Position numbers and translations under genes: made by a program. From Pleurotus ostreatus/Saccharomyces cerevisiae fusant (taxonomy: Eukaryota; Opisthokonta), in NCBI GenBank assembly GCA_024196135.1, contig JAMQCK010000519.1, forward strand, positions 1-20,865: a stretch of DNA of 20,865 nucleotides. Reading direction: 5' to 3'. Below, one piece after another: positions 9,001 to 17,676 of this stretch. Position 1 is the stretch's first letter; each line of letters opens with the position of its first letter. Below the pieces are notes generated by a model. That model searched no databases and had not been told where the DNA came from. It saw nothing but the letters and a program-made list of their open reading frames with translations.

Positions 9001-9514
9001 GTGGGTGAGTGTTATTTCTTACAGATCCACTCCTCGCGCACGACCGCTGATCTATTGCCTCACACCGCAGCTGCCGATACGGCTGCCCCTCACAAATCAC
9101 GTCGGGCCAGTATGCTGGCTCGTCCTACATCATCCTCCCGTATGTGATTGCACTCCCCGTATTCACATCGCACTCACGCCCACCGACATCAGGCCTTCTC
9201 GTGTCGGCGGGAATCATATGAACTGCGCATCGTTACAGGATCCGCAAACAAATCACGGTGGGTGCGTATGCCTTCTTCACTCACTGCGCCGTGTGCCATC
9301 GCTGACCCATTGTCTCCCCCTTAGCTGCCACGCGGCCATCCTTCCAATTACACGTCTAGCTAAAATGCTGGTCAGTCCTAAAGTAACCTTCTGTGCGTGT
9401 TCTTGCTTCTCGGATCAGCATCGTGCTCACGCCCAGTGGTCCCAGGCCCACTCATGTCGGCGGGAGTCATCTGAACTCCGCGTTGCTCTAGCGATGCGGA
9501 ATATCTCTGAACAA
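9001..9514 (+). repeat. Internal tandem duplication, about 253-257 bp period
   Basis: Segment 9001-9257 is repeated at 9258-9514 with clear divergence. Both halves keep a GTGGGTG donor, an AG acceptor followed by CTGCC, a GTATGT or GTGCGT donor, and an AG acceptor followed by a stretch containing GTCGGCGGGA. Copy B of the module has one such segment, which accounts for most of the length difference between the copies. Confidence 0.7.
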
Positions 9515-9774
9515 ATAAGTACCCCAGGCCATCGAGGGCGGTTGCTCTGCTACGTAGAGTAGCTACGTACGGTTTCTCGGTCAATATGAAGTCGTACACC
9601 CTCCGATCTCTAAGCCACGACTGTTCTGAGCCTTGTCAGTAACTATTCCCTGAAAATTTCGCACTGGCGTAGCGTAGAGTCTGCGTTCGATGTAATGGCG
9701 TCCGCCGCGGGCGTAAATACGTCCGCTGCCCCTTCCTCCTCGCCTTTATCGTCTGAAAAGTACCTCAGCACGTC

Positions 9775-9780
9775 AAAAAA
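9775..9780 (-). terminator. Pol III terminator of tRNA-like copy A
   Basis: A run of six T on the minus strand lies 17 nt after the tRNA 3' end, the usual Pol III termination signal. Confidence 0.55.
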
Positions 9781-9797
9781 GCGATGGAATTCTTCAA

Positions 9798-9878
9798 TGG
9801 ACACTGTGGGATTTGAACCCACGACCTCACGCAGTCGGAAGATGCGAAGCGTGCGCGCTACCCCTGTGCCAAGCGCCC
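9798..9878 (-). tRNA. tRNA-Ala(CGC)-like gene with 9-nt intron, copy A
   Basis: The 81-nt sequence folds as a tRNA. Acceptor GGGCGCT pairs with AGTGTCC (two G-U pairs), the anticodon stem CACGC pairs perfectly with GCGTG, and the T arm is GTGGG-TTCAAAT-CCCAC. The loop TTCGCA followed by nine extra bases and T fits anticodon CGC (Ala) with a short intron after position 37. The A box (TGGCACAGGGG) and B box (GGTTCAAATCC) are intact. A T6 Pol III terminator lies 17 nt downstream. One D-stem pair is mismatched (A-C). An alternative reading with a TCC anticodon gives a poorer fold. It is identical over all 81 bases to the copy at 15129-15209 and marks the edge of the repeat, so a tRNA-derived repeat head is also possible. 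Confidence 0.65.
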
Positions 9879-10243
9879 GGTGACAATTCATGAGGGGCAA
9901 GTGCTGCATCGGCCCTGCCGTTGAGGAGAAGCGCAAGAGTAGAAGGGGCATTGGTAGTTCCAGAGAGGTTACGACAGGCTTAGTGGGCTTGAATAAGAGA
10001 TGGTTGGGACGGGTATTGCCTTCGGCAGTGAGATATCGAGCCAAAGGCCAACTTTGCTCATGTTTGTCCCCGCGGCGGAGGCCACTTTGGTGCGCGTCTT
10101 ACTTACCCATTGTTCGAGCTAGTGTGCCTGCTACTATCGAAAGCTCAATGATGCCTTCGACGGAATTGGCATGAGACTTATACAGCATGAAAGTAACGCA
10201 TAGATATACTGATACAGATGTACACGCCGGACGCCCGCTATGA
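9879..10243. other. Intergenic region between the tRNA-like gene and MAD1
   Basis: This contains the 3' end of MAD1 (stop at 10244) and the 5' flank of tRNA-like copy A. Similarity to the inverted copy stops at the tRNA 5' end. I see no gene here. Confidence 0.4.
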
Positions 10244-12625
10244 TCACAACGCCCCCTTCTCTATCTGCTCCTGCTTCCACTTCTCAAAGCTGACGAGCGT
10301 CATCGTTGCCAGGAAGCACGGAATCGACCCCTCCTTCCGTATCCAATACTCCATCTGCTCATCCACATCCTCCCCCCCACCCCGCCCCTTCCCCACCATC
10401 CGCATCTTCCTCGCCTCCCCCGCATTCCCGTCCTTTATCGGCTCGAACGCAAACTGCGCCTCCAGGTCGTACACGCTCGTCACCCTGACGCTCCCGTTCC
10501 CGAAGAACGCGACCTTCACGCCGAGCACGTTCCGCACCGTCTCCGTGAACTCCTCCGCCTTCGCGTTGAACACCTGCTTCAGGCGCTGCCACCGCTTGTG
10601 CGCCTGCGCGAGCTCCTGCGTGAGCGCGGCCTTCTCGTGCTGCCACGCGTCCGCGCTCGCCTGCGGGAGCGCCGTGTTGGCGTTCGCGTTCGTGTTCGCG
10701 CCCTCCGAGATCTGCTGCCGCAGCGCCTCGTTCTCCTTCTTGAGCGCCTCGAGCGCCTCCGTGCGCGCGGCGAACCAGTTCGCCTCTGGACTGTCCGTCG
10801 CGGTGAGGATGCGCGTGTTCGGCGGGACGTAGCGGCCGCCCGCGATCTCGCCGCCGAGCTCGAAGAGCGTCTGCTCGAGCTGGTCGAGCTGCTCCAGCGT
10901 CTCGGCATGCTTCTCCTCGGAGGCCTTAAGCTCAGCGCGCAGGTGCTCGGTCTGCTGGAAGAGGTCGCTCGGGTTCTCGCCCGCGCGGGCGACCTCGGCG
11001 GCGAGCTTCTCGTTGGTGGACTTGTACTCAGCGAGGAGCTCTTCGAGGCTTTGAATGCGGAGCGTTGCGGCGGGGCTGATGACGGTTGACGAGTCGCCGT
11101 CAACGGACATGGACTCATCGCCGCCAGGCGCGTTGTCCTGCTCCCTCTCGTAGGTGCTCTGTGGATGGTGTCAGTGATCATAAGACGGCCATGTAGTGCA
11201 TAACTCACCACCATGGACTTGAGGAAGTTGATTTCACGTTCCCCAAGAGTAACGCGGTCATTTAGACGACGTTCCTTGTCCTTCAGCTCGTCGATCTCAC
11301 TCTTCGCAGCATCGAGCTCTCGCTTTGCCGCATCAAGTTCCCCGGCCATGACCTAGGCAGGGTCAGGAAAGCTACTCTTCCAAAGCCGCGATCCCAAACG
11401 TACCATTAACTCCGTCTGCTTCACCCTCAGAGCCGCGCTCTTGTTCCCGAGGTCGTCCGCAAGCTGAGCTTGCACCCCTCGCAACTTCGACACCTCAGCC
11501 GCAAGCTCCGCCGCCTGCGTCGAGTCCCCTGACTTCGCACTCGCTTGCTGCTGCCAGTGGTCCCGCTCCGCCTCCGCCTGCCCGAGCGCCTCGCGCAGCT
11601 CGTCCACGGCCTTGACCTTCTTCTGCAGCGACCGATTTTCCTCCCTCAGCACCTCCACGCTCGCGTGTCGCGCCCGAAGCGCGTCGACTTCGGACGAGAG
11701 GCGTTCATTCCTACGCTCGAGGGTCGAGATGTACGTAGTCTGCCTCGCGAGCTCGGCGGTGATGATGTCGTCGCTTGAGCGGTCCGCAACATCCGGGGGC
11801 GCATTGGTGGGAGCAGAGGCGGCGGCGACCTCGAGCTCAGCGATGCGGCGGGCGCGGTCGTCGGAGACCGTCTTGTACTCCTCGAGCTCTTGCGAGAGAT
11901 GTTCGAGGTGTTTGGAGAGGCGGGAGACCTCCAGGCGTAGCGCGTCTTGCTCGGACGCGCCCTTACGGCGCATCCGATCATGCTCGTCGGTGAGGTCGGT
12001 GTGCTCCTCCTGCAGCGTCTCGTACGCGGCACGGAGGGTCTTGAGAGTGTTATGGAGGTTGCGCTGCGCGGGGGTCGGTTCACTGATTCGCACGCGACGA
12101 TCGGACGCGGACGCACCTTCTCCACCTCCCATTGTGTCGTCGAGCTCTGCCGTGCGCCCTTCTCTTCGGCTTCACGGTCGGACAAGAAGCGTCTCTCCGT
12201 CTCGAGACGCTCGATCTCGGCGTCCTTGTCTCGCAGCTTGTTCTCGAGCTCATTCTTAGTGGCCTGCAGTGAGACCACCTGCCGCTCGAGCGAGGACTGG
12301 GCGATGGATGAGGAGAAAGCCTGCGTGCGCTGCTGGCGTTTCGCAGAGGACAGTTGAGGATCTACTACATCCTTCAGCACATATGCAGTGCTCAACCTGC
12401 AGGTGGCGCACCTTTCTCTAGCTCTGCTTGCAAGGAGTCCCGCTTCGTAGACGTAATGGGTCTCTGCACAGGTGTACTCGCAAGCGTCGATGCGGCTACC
12501 GAGCGCAATGCGGGCCGCGTGGATGTCGACCCGGGCGTACGCGCCTGGGACGCGATTGTCGGTCGCGTCGCGGTCGGCGGCCTCGTTGCGCGCGTCACGC
12601 GCGTGCGCCGTTCTTCGGGGTTCAT
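10244..12625 (-). CDS. MAD1: Spindle assembly checkpoint protein Mad1, 726 aa
   Basis: Five exons: 12412-12625, 12117-12364, 11404-12063, 11209-11352 and 10244-11158. Introns of 47, 53, 51, 50 and so on are all GT-AG and keep one frame. Mad1 recruits Mad2 to unattached kinetochores and seeds closed Mad2 in the spindle checkpoint. Residues ~60-640 are nearly continuous coiled coil. A Mad2-interaction motif of the RILxxxDxP type is at about 538-549 (RILTATDSPEANW), where the usual DNP is DSP. The Bub1-binding RLK motif is at 614-616 (WQRLKQVF). The C-terminal ~110 residues fit the RWD-like Mad1 head domain. Length matches human (718) and yeast (749) Mad1. The start ATG at 12623-12625 follows CCCC and gives a basic, disordered N-terminus of ~55 residues. 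The first acceptor (GATGTAG) was chosen by frame and is the least certain junction. Confidence 0.93.
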
Positions 12626-13508
12626 GGGGCTAGGAAGCAGGTGTATAAGTTAAGGCGTACGCCGGGAGTACGCCTGAGGTGTATGCGTACGGGCGCAATG
12701 ACCGTGACCGGTCAAAGGACGAATATATTTGGGAATTTAGAGCGGAGGTTGCTCTTGTTTGGTGCACGGCCCGAAAGGGAAAAGGGGAACAAGGACGTCC
12801 CAAATTGGTAAATCCACAACTTGTCTGCAGCTTGCACCAACCGTTCTCGGTCTGCTTCGCTATACACTCATGTGGACTGTGAACGCACGGTCAAGTCGAA
12901 GTGCGCGCCTTTCAGCAAGCAGTAGAACAACAGACATGTTGAGCGCCAAAGCCAAAACAGGGCCTGCGTCACTACTCGGAATCGTACCCATAATGGGCCG
13001 TACTCCCGACAAACCTCCCTCTACCTGATATTCAGAGCTACTCTTAAGAAATTTCTGTATCGGTTGGCGAACCGATGGATTCAAGAGACCTATTCAGCTC
13101 GCAATGGCTCCCACTCGCCTTCCGAAACGTTTCTGTCAGCGCTGATTCATCACACTGGGCAAGAGCAGCGAGGCGATTACTAACTCGTGTCGTAGAGTCG
13201 AGCTCTGTATGTCAGGTATGAGGGCATCCAGGATGGACGCGCACGACGATGGCTGAGGAGGGTGAGTGCCCTCGAGCAGGTTTGCTGTTGCTGCAGATCG
13301 ACCTTACAAATCCGCCAACAACCATGGAACTTCCACTGACAATCGCCCCTCTCGAGCCTCGATAGCCATCTTGCGTGCTTGTAGATGTACGCGGCTGGAG
13401 GGCGCTGCTGAATATATAATGGACAAGCAATCCCTGTGTATCCCTCGTCTCCCAGCCTACATTCACAACCACCCAACAACACTCTCGCACTCACAGTACA
13501 TCATCACC
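12626..13508. promoter_or_regulatory. Divergent promoter region between MAD1 and the oxidoreductase
   Basis: These 883 bases separate two genes that start in opposite directions. A TATATA core at 13413-13418 lies about 95 bp upstream of the oxidoreductase ATG. On the MAD1 side there is a TTATA-like element about 20 bp before the ATG, too close for a classic TATA box. ORFs in the region lack coding character and I see no repeat. Confidence 0.45.
13413..13418 (+). promoter_or_regulatory. TATA box of the oxidoreductase gene
   Basis: TATATA within AATATATAATGG lies about 95 bp before the start codon, followed by a C/T-rich leader. This is the usual placing for fungal TATA-containing promoters. 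Confidence 0.5.
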
Positions 13509-14827
13509 ATGTCCTCCCTCCCCGCCTACCAACTCGCCTACCTCACCAGCGCCACCGCGACCATCCGCACCAAGCTCCCCGTCCCCGCCCCCGGCCCCAA
13601 CGAGGTCCTCATCGCCAACGCCGCCGTGGCCGCGAACCCCAAGGACTGGAAGGTCCCGCACTGGAGCTACGCGCCGAACGAGGGGTACGTCGAGGGCAGC
13701 GACGTCGCGGGTACCATCGCTGCTGTCGGTGAGGGCGTGACGGAGTTCGTCGTCGGCCAGCGCGTCGCTGCGTTCCCGAAGATGCTGGCGTTCGAGAACA
13801 AGGTGGGTGTGGGAGGGGATGGGGACGGGGAATTGGTTTGGCTGACTGGATGGCAGTGGGGCGCGTACCAGGAGTATACGGTCGCTCCTGCGGCGACGAC
13901 GTTCCCAATTCCGGACAAAACGTCGTTCGAGGAGGCGTCTACCATCCCGCTTGCCGGTATGACGGGCGCGCTCGGTCTCTTCGTCAAGCTGGGGATTCCC
14001 GCTCCTGGTAGCGCCGAAGTCGGTGAGTTCTCTCATCTCAAATTGTACACGCCATCGCTCACCTAGCTTCGCATTCAGCTTCCAACGCTGGCAAAGCCAT
14101 CATCCTCAACGGCGCGTCAACCTCCGTCGGCGCGTTCACCATCCAACTCGCCAAGCGCGCCGGCTTGTACGTCGTCGGCGTCGCGGGCGCCTCCAAAGCT
14201 CTCGCACTCGAACTCGGCGCTGACGTCGTCGTCGACTACCGCGAGCACAAGGATGAGGCCAGCATGGTAAGTGCAGCGACCCTCAACTCAAGTCTCTTTA
14301 ATCATCTTACCTCTTCCGCCTAACAGATCCACGCCATCGTCGCCGCCACCGGCAGCCGCCCGACGCCCTGGGCGTACGATGCCATAAGCGAGGGCGGCTC
14401 CGCGCTCATGCTCGCGAAGGCACTCGCCGAGCTCAACAAAGACAACCAGGCCAAAGTCACCGTCCTCATGCCGACGCCCGAAGCGGAGAAGAAGCAGTTC
14501 CCCGCCAAAATCACCGATGTCCTGACGTACGTGGGCACTTCGTATACGGAGGATGAAGAATGTGCGTGGTCTTGGGATTTGTTGAATGGGAAACGTGGTA
14601 TTGACGGGGTCGCTTTGGTTCCTACAGTCGCCGCGCCCTTTTACCGTCAAATCTCCCGATGGCTGGCTGACGAGAAGGAGCCCTTCATCCCCAACCGCGT
14701 CAAGATCATGCCCAACGGGCTCGACGATGTGGCGGGGGGTCTTGCGCTCCTCTTGGAAAAGAAGGTTCACGGCGAGAAGCTCGTGTACCGTATCAAGGAC
14801 ACGAAGAGGCTGAAGCCTAAAGCATAG
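13509..14827 (+). CDS. MDR-family NAD(P)H-dependent oxidoreductase (enoyl reductase-like), 360 aa
   Basis: Five exons: 13509-13802, 13857-14022, 14079-14266, 14327-14561 and 14628-14827. Introns are 54, 56, 60 and 66 nt with GT-AG ends. The product has an N-terminal GroES-like domain (residues ~8-120, with PGPNEVLI, NPKDWK and GSDVAGTIAAVGEGV) and a Rossmann domain whose nucleotide-binding turn is NGASTSVGAFTIQLAK at about 163-180. Cys ligands for catalytic and structural zinc are absent, as in the zinc-less quinone oxidoreductase and trans-enoyl reductase (ToxD-like) branch of the MDR superfamily. Members reduce activated C=C bonds using NADPH; the substrate cannot be told. No biosynthetic core gene is nearby, so there is no sign of a secondary-metabolite cluster. 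The start ATG is in ATCACCATG, with a TATA box 95 bp upstream. Confidence 0.9.
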
Positions 14828-15128
14828 CTTTATCAGCAGTACTCTAAGTACCTATAGAGCCTCGAGATTATCATCGTATTTTTGCTCTGCTTCCTCAAAC
14901 TGGGAAGTGAATGATGCTGGCCATAAAGGCCTCCGCCGCGACAAACATGAGCAAACTCGGTCTTGCTTCCGATACCTTGTCTACGTCTGCCCCTCTCGCT
15001 GCGACCTCCCTCTATAAAGGTCCAAAGATCCCTCTCTGACCTCTCCTAGATTTCTAATACTCCTCTCACCCTCTTATTCTCTCCAGTAATCCTGCGTTAA
15101 TATTACCTAACCGCTTGCGCTCGCCATC
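14828..15128. other. Intergenic region between the oxidoreductase and tRNA-like copy B
   Basis: This contains the oxidoreductase 3' UTR. A TATAAA at 15013-15018 precedes a C/T-rich tract that ends about 110 bp before the tRNA-like gene. The sequence shows no clear similarity to the flank of copy A. No gene is seen. Confidence 0.35.
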
Positions 15129-15209
15129 GGGCGCTTGGCACAGGGGTAGCGCGCACGCTTCGCATCTTCCGACTGCGTGAGGTCGTGGGTTCAAATCCCA
15201 CAGTGTCCA
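15129..15209 (+). tRNA. tRNA-Ala(CGC)-like gene with 9-nt intron, copy B
   Basis: All 81 bases are identical to the minus-strand copy at 9798-9878, including the short anticodon-loop insertion and the intact A and B boxes. A T6 tract follows at 15227-15232. Upstream sequence differs from copy A immediately before the first base, apart from one shared C; downstream sequence is shared for about 0.9 kb. The tRNA 5' end is therefore one border of the repeat. Confidence 0.65.
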
Positions 15210-15226
15210 TTGAAGAATTCCATGGC

Positions 15227-15232
15227 TTTTTT
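15227..15232 (+). terminator. Pol III terminator of tRNA-like copy B
   Basis: Six T residues begin 18 nt after the tRNA 3' end. The position matches that of copy A. Confidence 0.55.
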
Positions 15233-15920
15233 GACGTGCCGGGACAGATTTTCGATGAGAAAGGTGAGGAAGAAGGCGCAGCGGACGTGCTTATTAATAC
15301 ACCCGTAGCGAATGCGTTCACATCGAACGCAGACTGCGCTATGGCGGTGCGAGATCTTCGTGGAGCCAGTTGCTGGCAGGGCTCAGAATTCCGTAACTCA
15401 GAGATCGGAGGCCTAGTAGGGTGCACAACTTCATATTGACCAAGAAATCGTGCGTAGCTACTCTACATAGCAGAGAAGCCGTCCTCGATGGCCTGGGGTA
15501 CTTATTTATTGAGAGATAATCCGCGTCGCTCTTGCGATGCGGAGTTCAGATGACTCCCGCCGACAAGAGTGGACCTGGGACCGATGAGCATGAGTACAAC
15601 GACAGCCCTAGATCTCAAGCAGAGACACGCACGGGAGAATGATATCGGACAAGCCAGCAACACTAGCCCGTCGTCAAATATGGTGAGCAGCCGTATCGGC
15701 AGCTTCGATGGGTCAGCGATTGTGTGCGAGGAGCGGAGCAATATAAACCAACACTCACCCACCGGACATGGGGTTACCATCAGGTCTTTCCCAGTATGTC
15801 TTGTGAAGCCACAAAGGGCAACAGAAGAGTCGCACCGCCGCTCTGGACGGCGCGGAGATGTACAACGCTATAGCGAGGGGGTTCAGTGAGAGCCGGAGGG
15901 AAGGGGAAGCGAAGCTAGCG

Positions 15921-15982
15921 GCCTTATATACAGCACCACTTGAGGGTGGGCAGATGCCAGTAGACCTTCGGCGATTGCGCGG
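15921..15982 (-). promoter_or_regulatory. Conserved promoter-like block of copy B
   Basis: The same three elements as in M3 and M4 occur in the same order on the minus strand, here with a good TATATAA core. Confidence 0.45.
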
Positions 15983-16080
15983 GATGTCGTAGCTTTCCGC
16001 CGATGGACAGCTTCGACGGTGGTGCGAGAAGGCGAGGATTGGGAGGTGCGAAGGCGTGGAAGGAATGTTGGAAGTCGTTG

Positions 16081-16419
16081 CTTTTGAAAGGAAAGGCAGC
16101 GTGGATGGATGCCCTCTAGTAGGCTACAGGGACTGTTCAAGTTCGATGCGTGCGGCTACCACGCTGTCTCGTCAAGCTTTAGTTGCCATGTCCTTTTTTA
16201 TCTGATCATTGTCGAGGTCCTCGCGGCGCGAGTAAATGAAGACTTGGCATACGCCACCGACACGCCAGAAAAGGGAGCAAATATTTGTTCGTGCAGGAGG
16301 GTGCCCGGACCGGAGTTCCCGCCCTTACCATCAGCGCTCTAGACGCTCCTAGCCTGCTCGCACTTGACTCTCGTTTCCATCTCCAACGGAGGCTGCTGGC
16401 CAGCGAATTACCCCCCACC
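16081..16419 (+). promoter_or_regulatory. Upstream region of the ERV2-type gene
   Basis: This lies between the end of repeat copy B and the ERV2 start codon. No TATA box is obvious. A short C-rich leader (CCCCCCACC) directly precedes the ATG. No other gene is seen. Confidence 0.35.
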
Positions 16420-17663
16420 ATGTTATCCCGCTTCGCTAGGGCGTTTATCGCCATAATAACCGCCATGGTGAGTGTTGTAGCGCGATCGGGTGGGCGGGGA
16501 ACGCGATTGCCAGCCGCGTACGAAGACGGGCGCTTACACGTATACCCCAGCTCCTACTCGCTATGCTCGGCTTCTTCCACCCCCCAACACGCACGTACTT
16601 CGATCCCACCTCTGGGGAGATCTTCGGCGACGGCGGCGTCGAGGGCTCGCTTCGCCAGGACGTTGCAAAGTTGAACGCTGGCGGCGCGGCGGCGGGTGGC
16701 GTGATTATGCCGAAGCTGGGAAATGCGACGGCCAAGTGTGTGCTTGCTTCCCTGTGCTACATGCCCGTGTGCTGACCGGATTGGGTATCGCAGAGCTGAA
16801 CTCGGTCGCGCGACCTGGAAGCTACTGTGCGTCCGCCCGCGACTGGCCTCGCTCGTGCGCTGATGATGGGACAGGCATACCATTACCTTGCGGTTCCTTG
16901 AGGTGCGTGCGCCCATCTATGAATGCGCATCTGTCGCTCACGCACTTGGCGTGCACAGAACCCAACACCAGACGAGCAAGAAGCGCTCAGATCCTACTTC
17001 CACATATTCTCTCGCCTGTACCCATGCGGAGAGTGCGCGACGGAGTTCCAGCAGCTGCTGAAGAAGTTCCCCCCACAGGTGCGTCGCCATTCTGCCGTCT
17101 ACGTGCATACCTGTACTGATTGTACGTCCCGCAGACATCCTCACGACGATCTGCATCGCTATGGTACGTGTCTCCCCACGCGCCTCCATCACCTTGACCA
17201 CCTCCACTTACCCTCTATCCCCTTTTCCTACATCCCCTCAACATCCCTCCTCCACCTCCTCCTCACCCCTCACCCCCTCCCTCTGCACACACTAACCCCC
17301 CCTCCCAGGCTCTGCGACGTCCACAACACCGTCAACAAGCGCCTGCGCAAACCCGAGTTCGACTGCGCCCACCTCGACGAGACATACGACTGCGGGTGCG
17401 GGGACGACCCGGTGACGCCGACGGATCCGGTGAAGGCGGATGCGCGAGGTGTGGTAAATGAGGATGCGCGAGGTGTGGTAAAGGAGGATGCGTGGGAGGT
17501 GGTAAAGGAGGATGCGAGGGGGGCGGAGGGAGCGGGTGCAAGAGGGGCGGTAGGAGGGGATGTGCGGGATGCAGATAGAGCACCGGCAGACCCTATGGAC
17601 CTCGAGCGCGACCCTACGAAGGACGACGTGACGGGCGCGGAGATGATTCGGGGAGGCAGGTAG
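16420..17663 (+). CDS. ERV2: FAD-linked sulfhydryl oxidase, Erv2 type, 265 aa
   Basis: Seven exons: 16420-16467, 16551-16735, 16794-16826, 16875-16902, 16959-17078, 17135-17163 and 17309-17663. Three of these are only 28-33 nt. Erv2 oxidises thiols in the ER lumen with O2 and passes disulfides to protein disulfide isomerase. An uncleaved signal anchor lies at residues 4-25. The Erv/ALR core begins near ELGRATWKLLHT. The redox pair is CGEC (Cys121, Cys124). The FAD-contacting HNTVN follows at 153-157. The structural disulfide is C-x16-C (Cys150, Cys167), and the shuttle pair is CGC (Cys176, Cys178), as in yeast Erv2; Erv1/ALR has its shuttle at the N-terminus instead. The last ~85 residues are a low-complexity tail with an 8-residue repeat, absent from yeast Erv2. 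The HNTVN exon start depends on a 145-nt intron, which is long for this window. Confidence 0.93.
17436..17522 (+). repeat. 24-bp coding repeat in the ERV2 tail
   Basis: Three full units and one partial unit encode ADARGVVN, EDARGVVK, EDAWEVVK and EDARG. The units are nearly identical in DNA, which points to recent slippage or unequal exchange. Confidence 0.8.
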
Positions 17664-17676
17664 TCAGTCTAGAGGT

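Larger units (their letters stand above)
8628..9797 (+). pseudogene. Tandem module M4 (copy A of the inverted pair)
   Basis: The promoter-like block is CCCGCGCAATCGCCG, CTGCCCACCCTCAAG at 8806-8820, then GTATATAGG near 8828. Intron-like segments are 9001-9070, 9140-9192, 9258-9324 and 9393-9445, all GT-AG. The last two are a tandem duplicate of the first two. The conserved block ending CCCCAGGCCAT is at 9511-9532, followed by GTCAATATGAAGTCGT near 9580. It continues without a gap into the tRNA-like gene at 9798-9878 on the other strand. Stops occur in every joined frame I tried. Copy B at 15210-16080 matches it closely over most of its length apart from the internal duplication. Confidence 0.5.
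15210..16080 (-). pseudogene. Inverted copy B of the module M4 repeat
   Basis: Read on the minus strand from 16080 down, this repeats the order of module M4. CCCGCGCAATCGCCG (15968-15982) comes first, then CTGCCCACCCTCAAG (15939-15953) and TATATAAGGC (15921-15930). Two intron-like segments and an exon beginning CTGCCGATACGG follow. The conserved block lies at 15488-15508 and the GTCAATATGAAGTTG block near 15425-15440, and the repeat then runs on to the tRNA-like gene. It has one set of the internal segments that M4 has twice. One frame in the last part reads QAIEDGFSAM then a stop then SSYARFLGQYEVVHP, which hints at decayed coding sequence. The outer border near 16080 is approximate. Confidence 0.5.

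Noticed and set aside
6380..9797. Functional small-protein gene cluster (secreted or membrane peptides)
   Set aside because: Stops interrupt joined exons in M1, M2, M4 and copy B. Only M3 gives a short open frame, and it conflicts with the frame shared between copies.
8628..9878. Solo LTR of a retrotransposon
   Set aside because: A TATA box is present, but I found no TG...CA ends, target-site duplication, or gag/pol sequence nearby. Multiple introns inside an LTR would also be odd.
10579..11349. 256-residue minus-strand ORF rich in Arg and Ser
   Set aside because: It reads through a MAD1 intron into the wrong frame of the next exon. The spliced MAD1 frame is conserved and continuous.
13180..13494. 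Minus-strand ORF opposite the oxidoreductase leader
   Set aside because: No conserved residues, and it overlaps the TATA box and leader of a well supported + strand gene.
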